Part shown: positions 1-12,199 of the stretch, one piece after another
How positions within the stretch are numbered: position 1 is the first letter of the stretch
How the letters are laid out: each line of letters opens with the position of its first letter
Source of the DNA: an uncultured Myxococcales bacterium
GTDB taxonomy: Bacteria; Myxococcota_A; UBA9042
Direction of reading: 5' to 3'
DNA length: 64,000 bases
Assembly (NCBI GenBank): GCA_903842345.1
Contig: CAIMLR010000023.1
Span: 179,379-243,378, forward strand
The notes under the pieces: model-generated
Seen by the model: the letters and a program-made list of their open reading frames with translations, nothing else
Told to the model about the DNA's origin: nothing
The model's database searches: none
Made by a program: the position numbers and the translations under genes

Positions 1-61
1 AGCCGACGACCTCGCGGTTGAGCGTCGCGCCTGGACCCGGCTGGACCGGCATTTCGCTCGG

Positions 62-3000
62 ATGGCGGTTCTGATGCGGCAACTTGGCAAAATCGCAGCG
101 ATGGGATGGGCGGCGTTCGCGTTCGCCGGCTGCACCGTCGCCATTCCGGACGCCGCGCATTTTCCGGAAGGGCGGGACATCCACGTCGAGGACGCCGCAC
201 CGGACACGGCGGACAGCGGTGGCAAGGACGCCAAGGCCGATGCCCTGGACGCCAAGGAAGTTGCGGGTACGGACGCGATCGACGTCGCACCCGATGCGGC
301 CGACGCAGACGGCGATGCGGCCTTGCCGGATGCGGCGACGGCTGATGCGCCTGCAGATGTCGCGGACGCAGCCACGGCGGACGCTGCCGATGGCGATGCG
401 ATCGACGACGCCGCGCCCGACGCCAGCGACGACGTGGCGATGGACGCGGTCGACGTGGGCCCAAGCTGCACCCCCAGCCAATGCGACGACGGCAACCCGT
501 GCACTTTTGACGATTGCGACGCGGGCAACCAGTGCGTGCACGCCAACCTCGGTTCGACGCCGTGCCCCGACGATGGCCTCCCCTGCACCGGCGACGCGTG
601 CCTCGCTGGCGTCTGCACGCACACGACGCTCCTGCCCGGTTGGTGCATCATCGACGGCGTCTGCTACGCCAGCGGCGCCATGACCGCTGACAACTGCGCG
701 ACGTGCGCGCCTGCGACAACGCCCATCGCGTTCACGCCCTTGCCCGATACCGCGACTTGCACCGATGGCACCGCATGCACGGTCGCCGATCACTGCCAAG
801 GCGGCGTTTGCCTCCCGGGCAGCGCGACAACCTGCGACGACGGCAACGCATGCACCGCCGACCTCTGCGACCCCACCAACGGCTGCAGCAATCCAAACCT
901 GGACGATGGCTCCGGCTGCCCAGCCAGCGGCGTATGCCAATTGCCCGGCCAGTGCGTCAGCGGCGCGTGCACGAGTTCGCCCAAGCTGTGGTCGACCTCC
1001 TTTGACGGCGGCACAGGCGGCGCCGATCGCTTCAACGCCGTCGTGACGACCGCGAGCGGCCAGATCATCGCGGTTGGCGCGCGGGCGGCCAGCGATGGCT
1101 TTCAGGTGGGCTGGGCGATGCACTTGGACGCCGCCGCGGACGTGATCGACTATCTGCCGGCGCTCGTGGACGCCGCTGGTGATGCCCACTACAGCAGCGT
1201 GGCGGTCGCCAGCGACGGCGGCCTGGCCTTGGGCGGCGCGACGTCGACGGACGCGATCGTGCGGGTGATCCACGCCAGCGGCGTGATGCAACAGGTCCAG
1301 CCGTTCAGCGCGTATGGCGCCGGCGACGTGACGACGATTGTCGCGCAGGGTACGGGGTGGCTGGCGCTGGACGGCAAGGGCCATGTCGTCCGCTTGTTGG
1401 ACACCGGCGCGACGGCGTGGGCAGCGACGGTCGATGGCCTGGGCGCGAGCGTCCTCCACGGGATCATCGGCATGGCCGATGGCGGCGCGATCGCCGTCGG
1501 TTCCTGCGCAGGTCTGAGCGTTGATTCCGCCACCGCGTTGGCCGTGCGGTTCTCGGCCAGCGGCGCCATCGTTTGGGAGCGCGCTTTTGGCAACGCCGGC
1601 AGCGCGTTTGCCGCCGTGACGCTCGGCGCGGATGGCACCGTCTTCGTCACCGGTGCGCGGCCCAACGCCACGGCGACGCAGCAATGGTTCGGCCACCTGA
1701 GCGCCGATGGCCGCTGGCTGGGCGACGCGACGTGGTCCTTGGGCGCGCTGACGTCGATCTTTGGTGGCACGGTCGCAGCCGACGGCACCTGGCGTCTGCT
1801 CGGCAGCGACGGCACGCACGTTTGGCAGGGCGCGTTTGATACCGCCGGCAACTTGTTGTGGCAGAAGCCCCACGACGCCGGTGTTGCGCACGGCATGGCG
1901 CTCCTCGCGGGCGGCGGCGCGGTCATCGTCGGCGAGACGCCCGCACCCGCCGACGGCCTGGTGCTGCGCGTCGATCCCTGGGGTGAAGGCAAGTGTGCGG
2001 TCTCGCAGCTTTGCAGCAACCTCACGTTGGCCGCGTGCGACGACGGCCTCGCATGCACCGCTGACCTCTGCGCCGCCGGCGGCACCTGCAGCCACCCTCC
2101 GCTCGGTGCGGCCACGTGCGACGACGGCAACCTCTGCACGGTTGTCGACGCTTGCGCGGGCAGCCAATGCACCGCCGGCGTCGACGGCCTCTTTGACGGC
2201 ACCGACGCCAGCGTCAGCCAATGGTCGCTCATCGCCGCCCGCAGCGACGGCGGCGCGGTGGTCGCCGGTACCGCAGGCCTCGTCGCGCGCCTCGACGCCG
2301 CCGGAGCGACCCTCTGGAGCCACTACATCATCGGCGGCGCGGTCAGCGACGTCGCCGCCCTGGCCAACGGCTGGGTCCTCGCGCTGCAGGGCGACGTCGG
2401 CGGCACACTCCTTCGTCTTACGGACACCGGCGTCGCGGTCGGCGCGGGCATCAACGTCGACGGCGCGAGCGGCGGCAAATCCCGGGCGATGGCCGTCCTC
2501 AGCGATGACACGGTCGTCGTCGTGGGAACCGCCTCCGTAGGCACGCCTGGCCAGACCGCATTCGTCGCGCACTTTGACGCCGCGTGGACGGGCTCGGCGA
2601 CGACGCTCCCCGGCTCGTTCGGTCTGTCACAAGGCCTTGCTGTCGCCGCGTCGGCCAAAGGCGGCTGCGGCGTGCTCACCGTGGAAGGCGCGGTCGCCAA
2701 GATCCACCGCTTGAACGCCGCGATGGCCGAGAAGTGGAGCACGCCGCTCAGCGTGACCGCGGAAAGCGCGTTGGCGGCGATGCCCGACGACGGCTGGTTG
2801 GTCGCGGGCTTGGGCCCCAAGGGCCTCGCCGTGGAGCGGTACGGCCCCGACGGCGCGTTTGAATTCGCCGTCCAATGGCCGATGCCGGGCCTGACCGACG
2901 TCCGCGCAGTGACCGTCCTCCCCGACGGCACCAGCGCCGTGGCCCTGGTCCGCCTTTCCGGCGGGTTCAGCCAAGGGGGCGTGGCGCGCCTTGGCCCGCT

Positions 3001-3793
3001 TGGCGGCTTGCTCTCCATCCACTGGGGCAGTGACGGCTCGCAGCTTTTTGACATCGCGACGGCGGAGCGACCCAGCGGCGTTTGGGCAGTCGGCAGTCGA
3101 TCCGGCGGCGGCTGGTTGCGGCGCACCGACAGCCACGGCGGCCAGACCTGCGCGGCGAGCGGCGGCTGCGTCAGCGAGAGCCTGATTTGCGACGACGGCA
3201 ATCCGTGCACCAACGACGGCTGCGCTGCGGGTCAATGCACGATCACCGCGCCCGCCGCGCCGGGCACCTGCCTGGACGGTGGCGTCTGCTCCGCGGAGGG
3301 CGCTTGCCCGCTGCTTGGCACCTGCGGCGACGGCAAATGCAACGTCAAGGAGACGAGCACCTCCTGCGCCAGCGACTGTCAGGCCAACTGCGACGCCATG
3401 AACTGCGACGACGGCGACCCGTGCACCGTGGATTTCTGCCTGGCGGGCAACTGCGCCATCGGCGGCGCCCCCGACGGCACGCCGTGCGCGCTCGGCAAGG
3501 CATGCGGACTCGGCCAGTGCGTCGTGCCGGGCTGCGGGGATGGCACGTGCCAATCCGGCGAGACGGCGACAAACTGCCCGGGCGACTGTCCGCTCTGCGG
3601 CGACGGCATCTGCGGCGCGGGCGAGAACAACCACGTCTGCCCCGCCGACTGCGCCAAACCGGCCAGCGGCTGCCAGAACCTGTGCGGCTGGAAGAGCCAG
3701 AAGCCCGGCGGTGGCGTTTGCTGGTGCGATCCCAACTGCACGCCCGGGCCTTTTGGCGACTGCTGCGACGACAAGACCACCTTTTGCCCCTGA
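62..3793 (+). CDS. Large Cys-rich surface lipoprotein with propeller-like repeats and somatomedin-B-like tail
   Basis: Predicted secreted lipoprotein of 1243 residues; molecular role unknown. The N-terminus is basic, then hydrophobic, and ends in a lipobox (AFAGC, Cys24). An alternative ATG lies at position 74. Residues about 40-135 are an Asp/Ala-rich linker. Cys-rich modules of the CDDGNPCT type follow (about 138-310, 650-720 and 1040-1090). Between them are repeats such as AVVTTASGQIIAVG and SVAVASDGGLALGG, which look like beta-propeller blades. Near the C-terminus are three CGDGxCxxGE units (CGDGKCNVKE, CGDGTCQSGE, CGDGICGAGE). The last 40 residues have the Cys spacing of a somatomedin-B domain (CWCDPNC then GDCCDD). 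This module style is common in myxobacterial surface proteins. The 61 bases before it are too short to interpret. The hydroxylase gene follows after 17 bp, so the two may be cotranscribed. Confidence 0.8.
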   Translation: MAVLMRQLGKIAAMGWAAFAFAGCTVAIPDAAHFPEGRDIHVEDAAPDTADSGGKDAKADALDAKEVAGTDAIDVAPDAADADGDAALPDAATADAPADVADAATADAADGDAIDDAAPDASDDVAMDAVDVGPSCTPSQCDDGNPCTFDDCDAGNQCVHANLGSTPCPDDGLPCTGDACLAGVCTHTTLLPGWCIIDGVCYASGAMTADNCATCAPATTPIAFTPLPDTATCTDGTACTVADHCQGGVCLPGSATTCDDGNACTADLCDPTNGCSNPNLDDGSGCPASGVCQLPGQCVSGACTSSPKLWSTSFDGGTGGADRFNAVVTTASGQIIAVGARAASDGFQVGWAMHLDAAADVIDYLPALVDAAGDAHYSSVAVASDGGLALGGATSTDAIVRVIHASGVMQQVQPFSAYGAGDVTTIVAQGTGWLALDGKGHVVRLLDTGATAWAATVDGLGASVLHGIIGMADGGAIAVGSCAGLSVDSATALAVRFSASGAIVWERAFGNAGSAFAAVTLGADGTVFVTGARPNATATQQWFGHLSADGRWLGDATWSLGALTSIFGGTVAADGTWRLLGSDGTHVWQGAFDTAGNLLWQKPHDAGVAHGMALLAGGGAVIVGETPAPADGLVLRVDPWGEGKCAVSQLCSNLTLAACDDGLACTADLCAAGGTCSHPPLGAATCDDGNLCTVVDACAGSQCTAGVDGLFDGTDASVSQWSLIAARSDGGAVVAGTAGLVARLDAAGATLWSHYIIGGAVSDVAALANGWVLALQGDVGGTLLRLTDTGVAVGAGINVDGASGGKSRAMAVLSDDTVVVVGTASVGTPGQTAFVAHFDAAWTGSATTLPGSFGLSQGLAVAASAKGGCGVLTVEGAVAKIHRLNAAMAEKWSTPLSVTAESALAAMPDDGWLVAGLGPKGLAVERYGPDGAFEFAVQWPMPGLTDVRAVTVLPDGTSAVALVRLSGGFSQGGVARLGPLGGLLSIHWGSDGSQLFDIATAERPSGVWAVGSRSGGGWLRRTDSHGGQTCAASGGCVSESLICDDGNPCTNDGCAAGQCTITAPAAPGTCLDGGVCSAEGACPLLGTCGDGKCNVKETSTSCASDCQANCDAMNCDDGDPCTVDFCLAGNCAIGGAPDGTPCALGKACGLGQCVVPGCGDGTCQSGETATNCPGDCPLCGDGICGAGENNHVCPADCAKPASGCQNLCGWKSQKPGGGVCWCDPNCTPGPFGDCCDDKTTFCP

Positions 3794-3810
3794 AGCGAAC
3801 GAGGCGCCCG

Positions 3811-5022
3811 ATGGACTTGGACCTGATTGCCTGGGGCTACCCGTTCTTTGTCCTGCTCATCGCGCTCGAACTCGTCTATGCGTGGCGCAAGGGCATTCGC
3901 CTCTACCGTTTCCCGGACGCGCTGACCGACCTCGCGTGCGGCGTTGGCAGCCAAACGATGGGCGCCGTCCTCGGCTTTGTCGCCATCGCGGTCTACGCGT
4001 GGGCCTACCAGTTCCGCTTCTTCACGTTGCCCAGCCGCAGTCCCTGGGTCTGGATCAGCGCGTTCCTGTACGTCGATTTCGCCTTCTACTGGTGGCACCG
4101 CTGGAGCCACGAAGTGCATTTCCTGTGGGCCGGCCACGTCGTGCACCACCAGTCCGAGGACTACAACCTGGCCGTGGCGCTGCGGCAGGAGTGGCTGACG
4201 CACCTCACGCACATCCCGTTTTACCTGCCGATGGCGCTCCTGGGCTTCTCGTGGCAGCTCCTGGCGACGCACGTGGCGATTTCCCTGCTGTACCAGTTCT
4301 GGATCCACACGGAGGTCATCCGCCGCATGGGTCCCTACGAGTGGCTTTTCAACGCGCCGATGCACCACCGCGTCCACCACGCCGTCAATCCGCAGTACCT
4401 CGACAAGAACTACGGCGGCATTCTCATCGTCTGGGACCGGCTTTTTGGCACGTACAAGGAGGAGCGCGAGCCCTGCGTGTATGGCACCACGACGCCGATC
4501 GCCAGTTGGAACACGTTCTGGGCCAACGCGATCGTGTGGAAGACGATGCTGGACGCCTCGCGGCGCACGGCGCGCTGGATCGACAAGATCGGCGTGTGGC
4601 TGAAATCGCCCGCGTGGAGTCCGCCGGATCTGCCGGCGCATCCGCCGCATGAAGTCGACCGCGCGACGATCGTCAAGTACGACACGCCGACGACGCTGCC
4701 GCTGCGCGTGTGGCTGGGCGCGCAGTTCCTGCTGACGATGGGCGTGCAGTCCGTGCTGCGCAACGCCAGCGCGCTGGAGATCGCGCTCGCGGTGCCGCTC
4801 ATTTTGTGGTCGCTGTTCAACGTGGGTGGGCTGCTGGAGCGCAAGCCGTGGGCGCAATCGAGCGAGTTGGCGCGGTTGGTCGCGACGGTGGCCACGTGCG
4901 GCATGCTGGCGGCGCGCGGCACGTCCTTGCCGCTCGCGGTGACCCTCGCCGTGCTCAGCGCGCTGTTGGCGTTGACCTTGCCGCGGGCGAACCGCGATGC
5001 CGCGTCACTTCTTGAGGTGTAG
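3811..5022 (+). CDS. Fatty acid hydroxylase superfamily membrane protein, alkylglycerol-monooxygenase-like
   Basis: Integral membrane di-iron oxygenase of 403 residues. All three histidine boxes of the sterol desaturase/fatty acid hydroxylase superfamily are visible: HRWSH (96-100), HVVHH (109-113) and HHRVHH (185-190). The text around them (HHQSEDYNLAVALRQ, then DKNYGG and WDRLFGTYKEE) is closest to what I know of alkylglycerol monooxygenase (TMEM195/AGMO), which cleaves ether lipids. Hydrophobic segments lie near 8-26, 48-68, 78-93, 135-165 and in the last 100 residues. The ATG at 3811 is chosen because translation from it starts directly with a membrane helix; the longer upstream reading overlaps the lipoprotein gene. 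The 3' end overlaps the convergent malic enzyme gene by 18 bp. The substrate (sterol, fatty acid or ether lipid) cannot be fixed from sequence alone. Confidence 0.82.
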   Translation: MDLDLIAWGYPFFVLLIALELVYAWRKGIRLYRFPDALTDLACGVGSQTMGAVLGFVAIAVYAWAYQFRFFTLPSRSPWVWISAFLYVDFAFYWWHRWSHEVHFLWAGHVVHHQSEDYNLAVALRQEWLTHLTHIPFYLPMALLGFSWQLLATHVAISLLYQFWIHTEVIRRMGPYEWLFNAPMHHRVHHAVNPQYLDKNYGGILIVWDRLFGTYKEEREPCVYGTTTPIASWNTFWANAIVWKTMLDASRRTARWIDKIGVWLKSPAWSPPDLPAHPPHEVDRATIVKYDTPTTLPLRVWLGAQFLLTMGVQSVLRNASALEIALAVPLILWSLFNVGGLLERKPWAQSSELARLVATVATCGMLAARGTSLPLAVTLAVLSALLALTLPRANRDAASLLEV

Positions 5023-6678
5023 CGGCGTGTAGGCCGGCTCCCAGTGCCACGCTTTGGCCCTCTCAGCCAGCGTCGCGTCGTCGATCCGCGGCGCCACGCC
5101 CGCTTCAGCCGCGGCCTTGGCCACGCACAGCGCCACGTGCCGGCTCACATGGCGCAGCTCCGCGATCCGCGGATACAGCGTTTCTTCGCCGGGATGGTGC
5201 CGCTGCGTGAACTCGGCGACAGCGTGCGCGGCCGCGAGAAACAGGCTGTCCGGCACCCGCTCCGCTTCGCTCAGCAGGAGCCCAAGACCCAGGCCCGGGA
5301 AGATGAACACGTTGTTGCACTGGCCGATGACGAATTTGCGCTCACCCAGCGCCACTGGCGCAAAGGGCGAACCCGTCGCCACGAGCGCGCGCCCGTCCGA
5401 ATGCGTCAGCGCGGCTTGCGGCGTGCACTCGGCCTTGCTCGTCGGATTGCTGAGCGGCAAGATGATGGGCCGCGGGCAATTCTCCGCCATCTGCGCGAGG
5501 ATCTCCGCGTCAAAGACGCCCGGCTGCCCCGACGTGCCGACGAGGACCGTCGGCTTGAACGCCCGCACCAGCTGCGCCAGCGTCATCTCCGGCGTGATGC
5601 CCAACAGCGCTGCGTCATCGCTGCGGAGCACGAACGGCGTCTTGTACGGGTCCTTGATCGGCCGCGCCTCGGTCAGCACGCCGTCCGAATCAAAGAACAG
5701 CAGCTTGCGCCGCGACTCGTCGTCCGGCACGCCTTGCGCCGCCAGTTCCGCGCGGATCAGCCCGCCAATGCCCACACCCGCGCCGCCCGCGCCGACAAAC
5801 AGGATGCGCTGCTGCGCCAGCGTCTCGCCGGTGATGCGCATGCCGGAGAGGATGCCCGCGAGCGTGATCGCCGCCGTGCCCTGGATGTCGTCGTTGAAGC
5901 TGCGGATCTGTCCGCGGTATTGCTCCAACAGGCGAAAGGCGTTGCCTTTCTTGAAATCCTCCCACTGCAGCACGGCGCGCGGGAACACCTTGCGCACGGC
6001 GCGCACAAACTCCTCGATCAGTGCGTCGTACGCGGCACCGCGCAAACGCGGCGCGCGATGCCCGAGGTAGAACGGATCGTCCAGCAGCGCGGCGTTGTCC
6101 GTGCCGACGTCCAGGCTCACCGGCAGGCAGTGCTGCGGATGGATGCCAGCGCCCGCGGCGTACAGAATCAGCTTGCCGACCGGAATCGCCATGCCGCCCA
6201 CGCCCTGGTCGCCCAGGCCGAGGATCCGCTCGTTGTCCGTCACGACGATCAGCCGGACTTCCGCCTCGGCCACGTTGCACAGGCGTTCGACCATCGCACC
6301 GGCATCGTCCGGCGTGAGGTAGAGGCCGTGGGGCCGACGGAAGATGTGGCTGTACTGCTGGCAGGCCAAGCCCACCGTCGGCGTGTAGATGATCGGCGCC
6401 AGCGCTTCCAGATTGCTCGCCAGCACGCGGTAGAACAGCGTCTCATTGCGTTCCAGGAGCGCGATCAGCCCGACGTACTTCTCCAGCGGATCGGTCTTTG
6501 CGGCGAGGTGCTCCGTCTCCAGCGCCTCCTGCTGCTCGATGGTAAAGACCGCTGGCGGCAGGAGGCCGGCGAGGCCAAGCGCGTCGCGCTCCGTCAGCGT
6601 AAACGCGGCGTCGCGGTTGAGGCGGGGCTGTGCGAGGAGCGCCGTGCCTTTGGGATGGTGGGGATCGTGGGTTGCCAT
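5005..6678 (-). CDS. maeA: NAD-dependent malic enzyme (malate to pyruvate + CO2)
   Basis: Cytoplasmic oxidative decarboxylase of 557 residues, the usual size of the long MaeA/SfcA type. Visible signatures are the N-terminal malic domain with YTPTVGLACQQYSHIFRRP, the dinucleotide and metal motif VVTDNERILGLGDQG, the metal-site segment WEDFKKGNAFRLL, the FNDDIQGTAA motif at the start of the NAD domain, and the Rossmann loop GAGGAGVGIGG. It links the TCA cycle to pyruvate and may supply reducing power for lipid synthesis. It is the gene downstream of nrdJ on the same strand, but a strong terminator separates them, so it is probably transcribed on its own. No clear Shine-Dalgarno was seen before the ATG. 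NAD rather than NADP use is inferred from subfamily resemblance. Confidence 0.93.
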   Translation of the reverse strand: MATHDPHHPKGTALLAQPRLNRDAAFTLTERDALGLAGLLPPAVFTIEQQEALETEHLAAKTDPLEKYVGLIALLERNETLFYRVLASNLEALAPIIYTPTVGLACQQYSHIFRRPHGLYLTPDDAGAMVERLCNVAEAEVRLIVVTDNERILGLGDQGVGGMAIPVGKLILYAAGAGIHPQHCLPVSLDVGTDNAALLDDPFYLGHRAPRLRGAAYDALIEEFVRAVRKVFPRAVLQWEDFKKGNAFRLLEQYRGQIRSFNDDIQGTAAITLAGILSGMRITGETLAQQRILFVGAGGAGVGIGGLIRAELAAQGVPDDESRRKLLFFDSDGVLTEARPIKDPYKTPFVLRSDDAALLGITPEMTLAQLVRAFKPTVLVGTSGQPGVFDAEILAQMAENCPRPIILPLSNPTSKAECTPQAALTHSDGRALVATGSPFAPVALGERKFVIGQCNNVFIFPGLGLGLLLSEAERVPDSLFLAAAHAVAEFTQRHHPGEETLYPRIAELRHVSRHVALCVAKAAAEAGVAPRIDDATLAERAKAWHWEPAYTPLHLKK

Positions 6679-6800
6679 GTCGGTTGTCCAGTTCGTGTCG
6701 GCTACAGTGCGGCGCGGCGATTGTCGCAGCCGGCGGGGCGCACGCCAAGGTGCGCGATGATGGACGCGTGACAGTTGGTGGCGCGCGGTGGCGGCTGGGC

Positions 6801-6837
6801 AAAAATGCCGCGGGGGCGATCAGGTGACCGCCCCCGC
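6801..6837 (-). terminator. Rho-independent terminator of nrdJ
   Basis: On the minus strand a perfect 9-bp stem (GCGGGGGCG / CGCCCCCGC at 6810-6837) with a 10-nt loop is followed by GGCA and a run of five T (6805-6801). It lies 26 bp past the nrdJ stop codon and upstream of maeA. Confidence 0.85.
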
Positions 6838-6862
6838 AGGGTTCACTTTCGCGTGCGGAGAC

Positions 6863-10108
<3,246 letters not shown>

Positions 10109-10894
10109 GTCGCCCTCCTCCACACGAGGCGCTGCTTCCAATCGGAGGTGCGGTTCAGCACCGGATCGGGACTGCGCGACGTATGTGCACGCACTGGCCG
10201 CGCCCCTTCGCGACCAACGCTACCGGATCAACCGGCCTCAACACGTCCTCGCGCGACTTGCGTGAGACCATGCTGAGCCCGCCGAAGCGGCACCAGGCTT
10301 GTCAGGCAGGGCGGACAGCGGCGAAAACGGCAACGTTGCAGGCAAGCCCGCCGTCGCTGTTTGTTCGCTGTCGTTCCTGTCGCTGAAACTAGCCTGAGCG
10401 CCCCTCGCGGTCAACCCGAGGGTCAGCCTCGCACCACTACAGGTTGTGTCAAAAAAATACATGACCACTACAGGTAGTGGTTGGGCAAGTGCCTTACCGA
10501 TCGCGAATTTGCCGTCAAAACGCGTGCTTCTCACCGAACTGTCACACGGCTGTGTGAACTCTGCAGAGCCGCGGGGTCCCGGGCTGTGGACAACTGGCGC
10601 GCACCGGCGCGCAACCCCTGAATCCGGATCCGGAATTGGCTGTCACGGGGTTGTCGCCGGAGTGCCACATCCAGTACGGCGGTGGCCGATCGCGCGGGGC
10701 GAACCGCCGTGATCACGGCAGGCCCGGGGTCGCCGCGCGTTCTTCGCAACTGACCGTTATGACGCGTGAATTCCGGAATGGCTGTGGCCAATCGTGCGCG
10801 GGATCGCAGTTGTCGTTGCTTCCCGGGGTCCAGAGGGGGTACAAGCCTGCCGCAGAACCGTGCGGTCCGCGCGCGGCGAAAGGGTCACGACGTC
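10109..10894. other. Gene-free regulatory interval between divergent nrdJ and obgE
   Basis: About 785 bp with no convincing coding frame. It carries the tandem NrdR boxes (10434-10480), a palindrome TCACAC-GGCT-GTGTGA at 10542-10557, and a CCGGATCCGG-centred near-palindrome near 10622-10640. A minus-strand reading frame across 10531-10791 has no recognisable protein features. No B12 riboswitch signature was recognised in the nrdJ leader. Confidence 0.6.
10434..10480 (-). promoter_or_regulatory. Tandem NrdR boxes upstream of nrdJ
   Basis: Two 16-bp boxes, CCACTACAGGTTGTGT (10434-10449) and CCACTACAGGTAGTGG (10465-10480), start exactly 31 bp apart. Both keep the invariant positions of the NrdR box (CwA...TwG core), and the second is nearly perfectly palindromic. 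A 31-bp, three-helical-turn spacing is typical of NrdR operators. On the minus strand TTGACA (10452-10447) lies between the boxes and could be a -35 element, but I saw no good -10. Confidence 0.75.
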
Positions 10895-11923
10895 ATGCAG
10901 TTCATCGATCAGGCGATCATCGCCGTGCAATCCGGCACGGGCGGTCACGGTTCCAAAAGCTTCCGCCGCGAGAAGTACATCCCCCGCGGCGGTCCGGACG
11001 GCGGCGACGGCGGCAAGGGCGGCGACGTCATCCTCGTGGCCGACAACCGTTCCCGCACGCTCCACGACTACCACCACAAACGGCTTTACGTCGCGGAGGA
11101 CGGCCAAAACGGCATGCAGTCCCGCAAGACCGGTCGCGATGGCGAGGACCTGATCCTCTACCTTCCGCCGGGCACCCAGGTTTTTGACGACGACACGGGC
11201 GTGCTGCTCGCCGACCTGACGACGGCCAACGAGCGGATTGTCCTGCTGGGTGGCGGCAACGGCGGCTGGGGCAACGTGCACTTCGCCTCGGCTACCCGGC
11301 AAACGCCGGACCACGCGAATCCGGGCCTGGAGGGCAAGCGCAAGTCGTTGCGCCTGGAGCTCAAGCTGCTGGCCGACGTCGCGCTCGTGGGCTATCCGAA
11401 CGCGGGCAAGTCGAGCCTCATCCGGCAGATTTCCGCCTCGCGCGCCGTCGTCGCCGACTACCCGTTCACGACGCTGGTGCCGAATCTCGGCGTCGTGCGC
11501 CATCACGATCGGGTCTTCACGGTTGCGGACATCCCCGGGCTGGTCCCGGGCGCGGCGGAAGGCGCCGGTCTGGGGCTGCGTTTCCTGCGGCACATCGAGC
11601 GCTGCCGGATTCTGGTCTATCTGCTGTCGCCCGTGGACAAGGACGCGCCGGACTACCAGTGGATGGTGCTGCAGCGCGAACTGCATGAGCACGACCCGAA
11701 GCTCCTCGAGCGGCCGAGCATCGTCGTGTTGTCCAAGGCGGACGCGCTGGGACCGGACGCCCAAACGCGCGCCGATGAAGTGGCCGCGTTGATCGGCCAG
11801 CCCGTGCTGCCGATCTCTTCGCTGGACGGGACCGGCGTCGACCGGCTGCTGACGGCACTCGCCCTCCAGTTCCCACCGGAGACGCCGTTTGAACAACCGA
11901 AGTGGAGTCCGCTCGAAGACTGA
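10895..11923 (+). CDS. obgE: Obg/CgtA GTPase (ribosome assembly)
   Basis: Essential Obg-family GTPase of 342 residues that binds the 50S subunit and links ribosome maturation to stress signals. The first ~160 residues are the glycine-rich Obg fold (GGPDGGDGGKGGDVI, then HFASATRQTP and GLEGKRK). The G domain follows with G1 GYPNAGKSS, switch ADYPFTT, G3 DIPGLV and G4 SKAD. The family's optional C-terminal extension is short or absent. The ATG at 10895 is chosen because translation begins MQFIDQAII, as in other Obg proteins; in-frame sequence upstream is not Obg-like. AAAGGG lies upstream. rplU and rpmA, which often precede obg, are not here. Confidence 0.95.
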   Translation: MQFIDQAIIAVQSGTGGHGSKSFRREKYIPRGGPDGGDGGKGGDVILVADNRSRTLHDYHHKRLYVAEDGQNGMQSRKTGRDGEDLILYLPPGTQVFDDDTGVLLADLTTANERIVLLGGGNGGWGNVHFASATRQTPDHANPGLEGKRKSLRLELKLLADVALVGYPNAGKSSLIRQISASRAVVADYPFTTLVPNLGVVRHHDRVFTVADIPGLVPGAAEGAGLGLRFLRHIERCRILVYLLSPVDKDAPDYQWMVLQRELHEHDPKLLERPSIVVLSKADALGPDAQTRADEVAALIGQPVLPISSLDGTGVDRLLTALALQFPPETPFEQPKWSPLED

Positions 11924-11960
11924 CCGCGATCGGACGGCGGTTTCGTGGTCACTCGGGTAT

Positions 11961-11989
11961 TTGACCCTCTCGGATCACCAGCCTATACT
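11961..11989 (+). promoter_or_regulatory. Sigma70-type promoter of the TPR/envelope operon
   Basis: TTGACC (11961-11966), a 17-bp spacer, and TATACT (11984-11989). It is one of the best -35/-10 pairs I found and sits just after obgE, leaving a leader of about 200 nt before the first gene at 12200. Nothing recognisable was seen in the leader. Confidence 0.65.
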
Positions 11990-12199
11990 TCAGCGGATTG
12001 TCCGCGAATGCGATCGCGCTCGGCATGCGTCGGCGCGACCTCACTGGCGGTCCTGATCATGCGGTTTTGGCCCTGCGCCGAGCCGCGTGACGTGTGTGGA
12101 ATCGCGCCCACATGGCGATTCGTGAAGAACTATGCAGATCGACAGACCCCATGATGGATTTGTCGGCAGACTGCATCGAGACGGACGTTGCGAGGCACC

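Noticed and set aside
1..52. A possible minus-strand gene start (ATG at 52, reading MPVQPGPGATLNREVVG) leaving the left edge
   Set aside because: Only 17 codons are visible and its start would be 10 bp from the divergent lipoprotein start, leaving no room for promoters.
10109..10440. B12 riboswitch in front of nrdJ
   Set aside because: Expected because the enzyme uses cobalamin, but I could not recognise the B12-box or surrounding stems in the leader.
10581..10600. TGTGGACAA resembling a DnaA box
   Set aside because: A single copy with no AT-rich region or dnaA/dnaN nearby does not support an origin.
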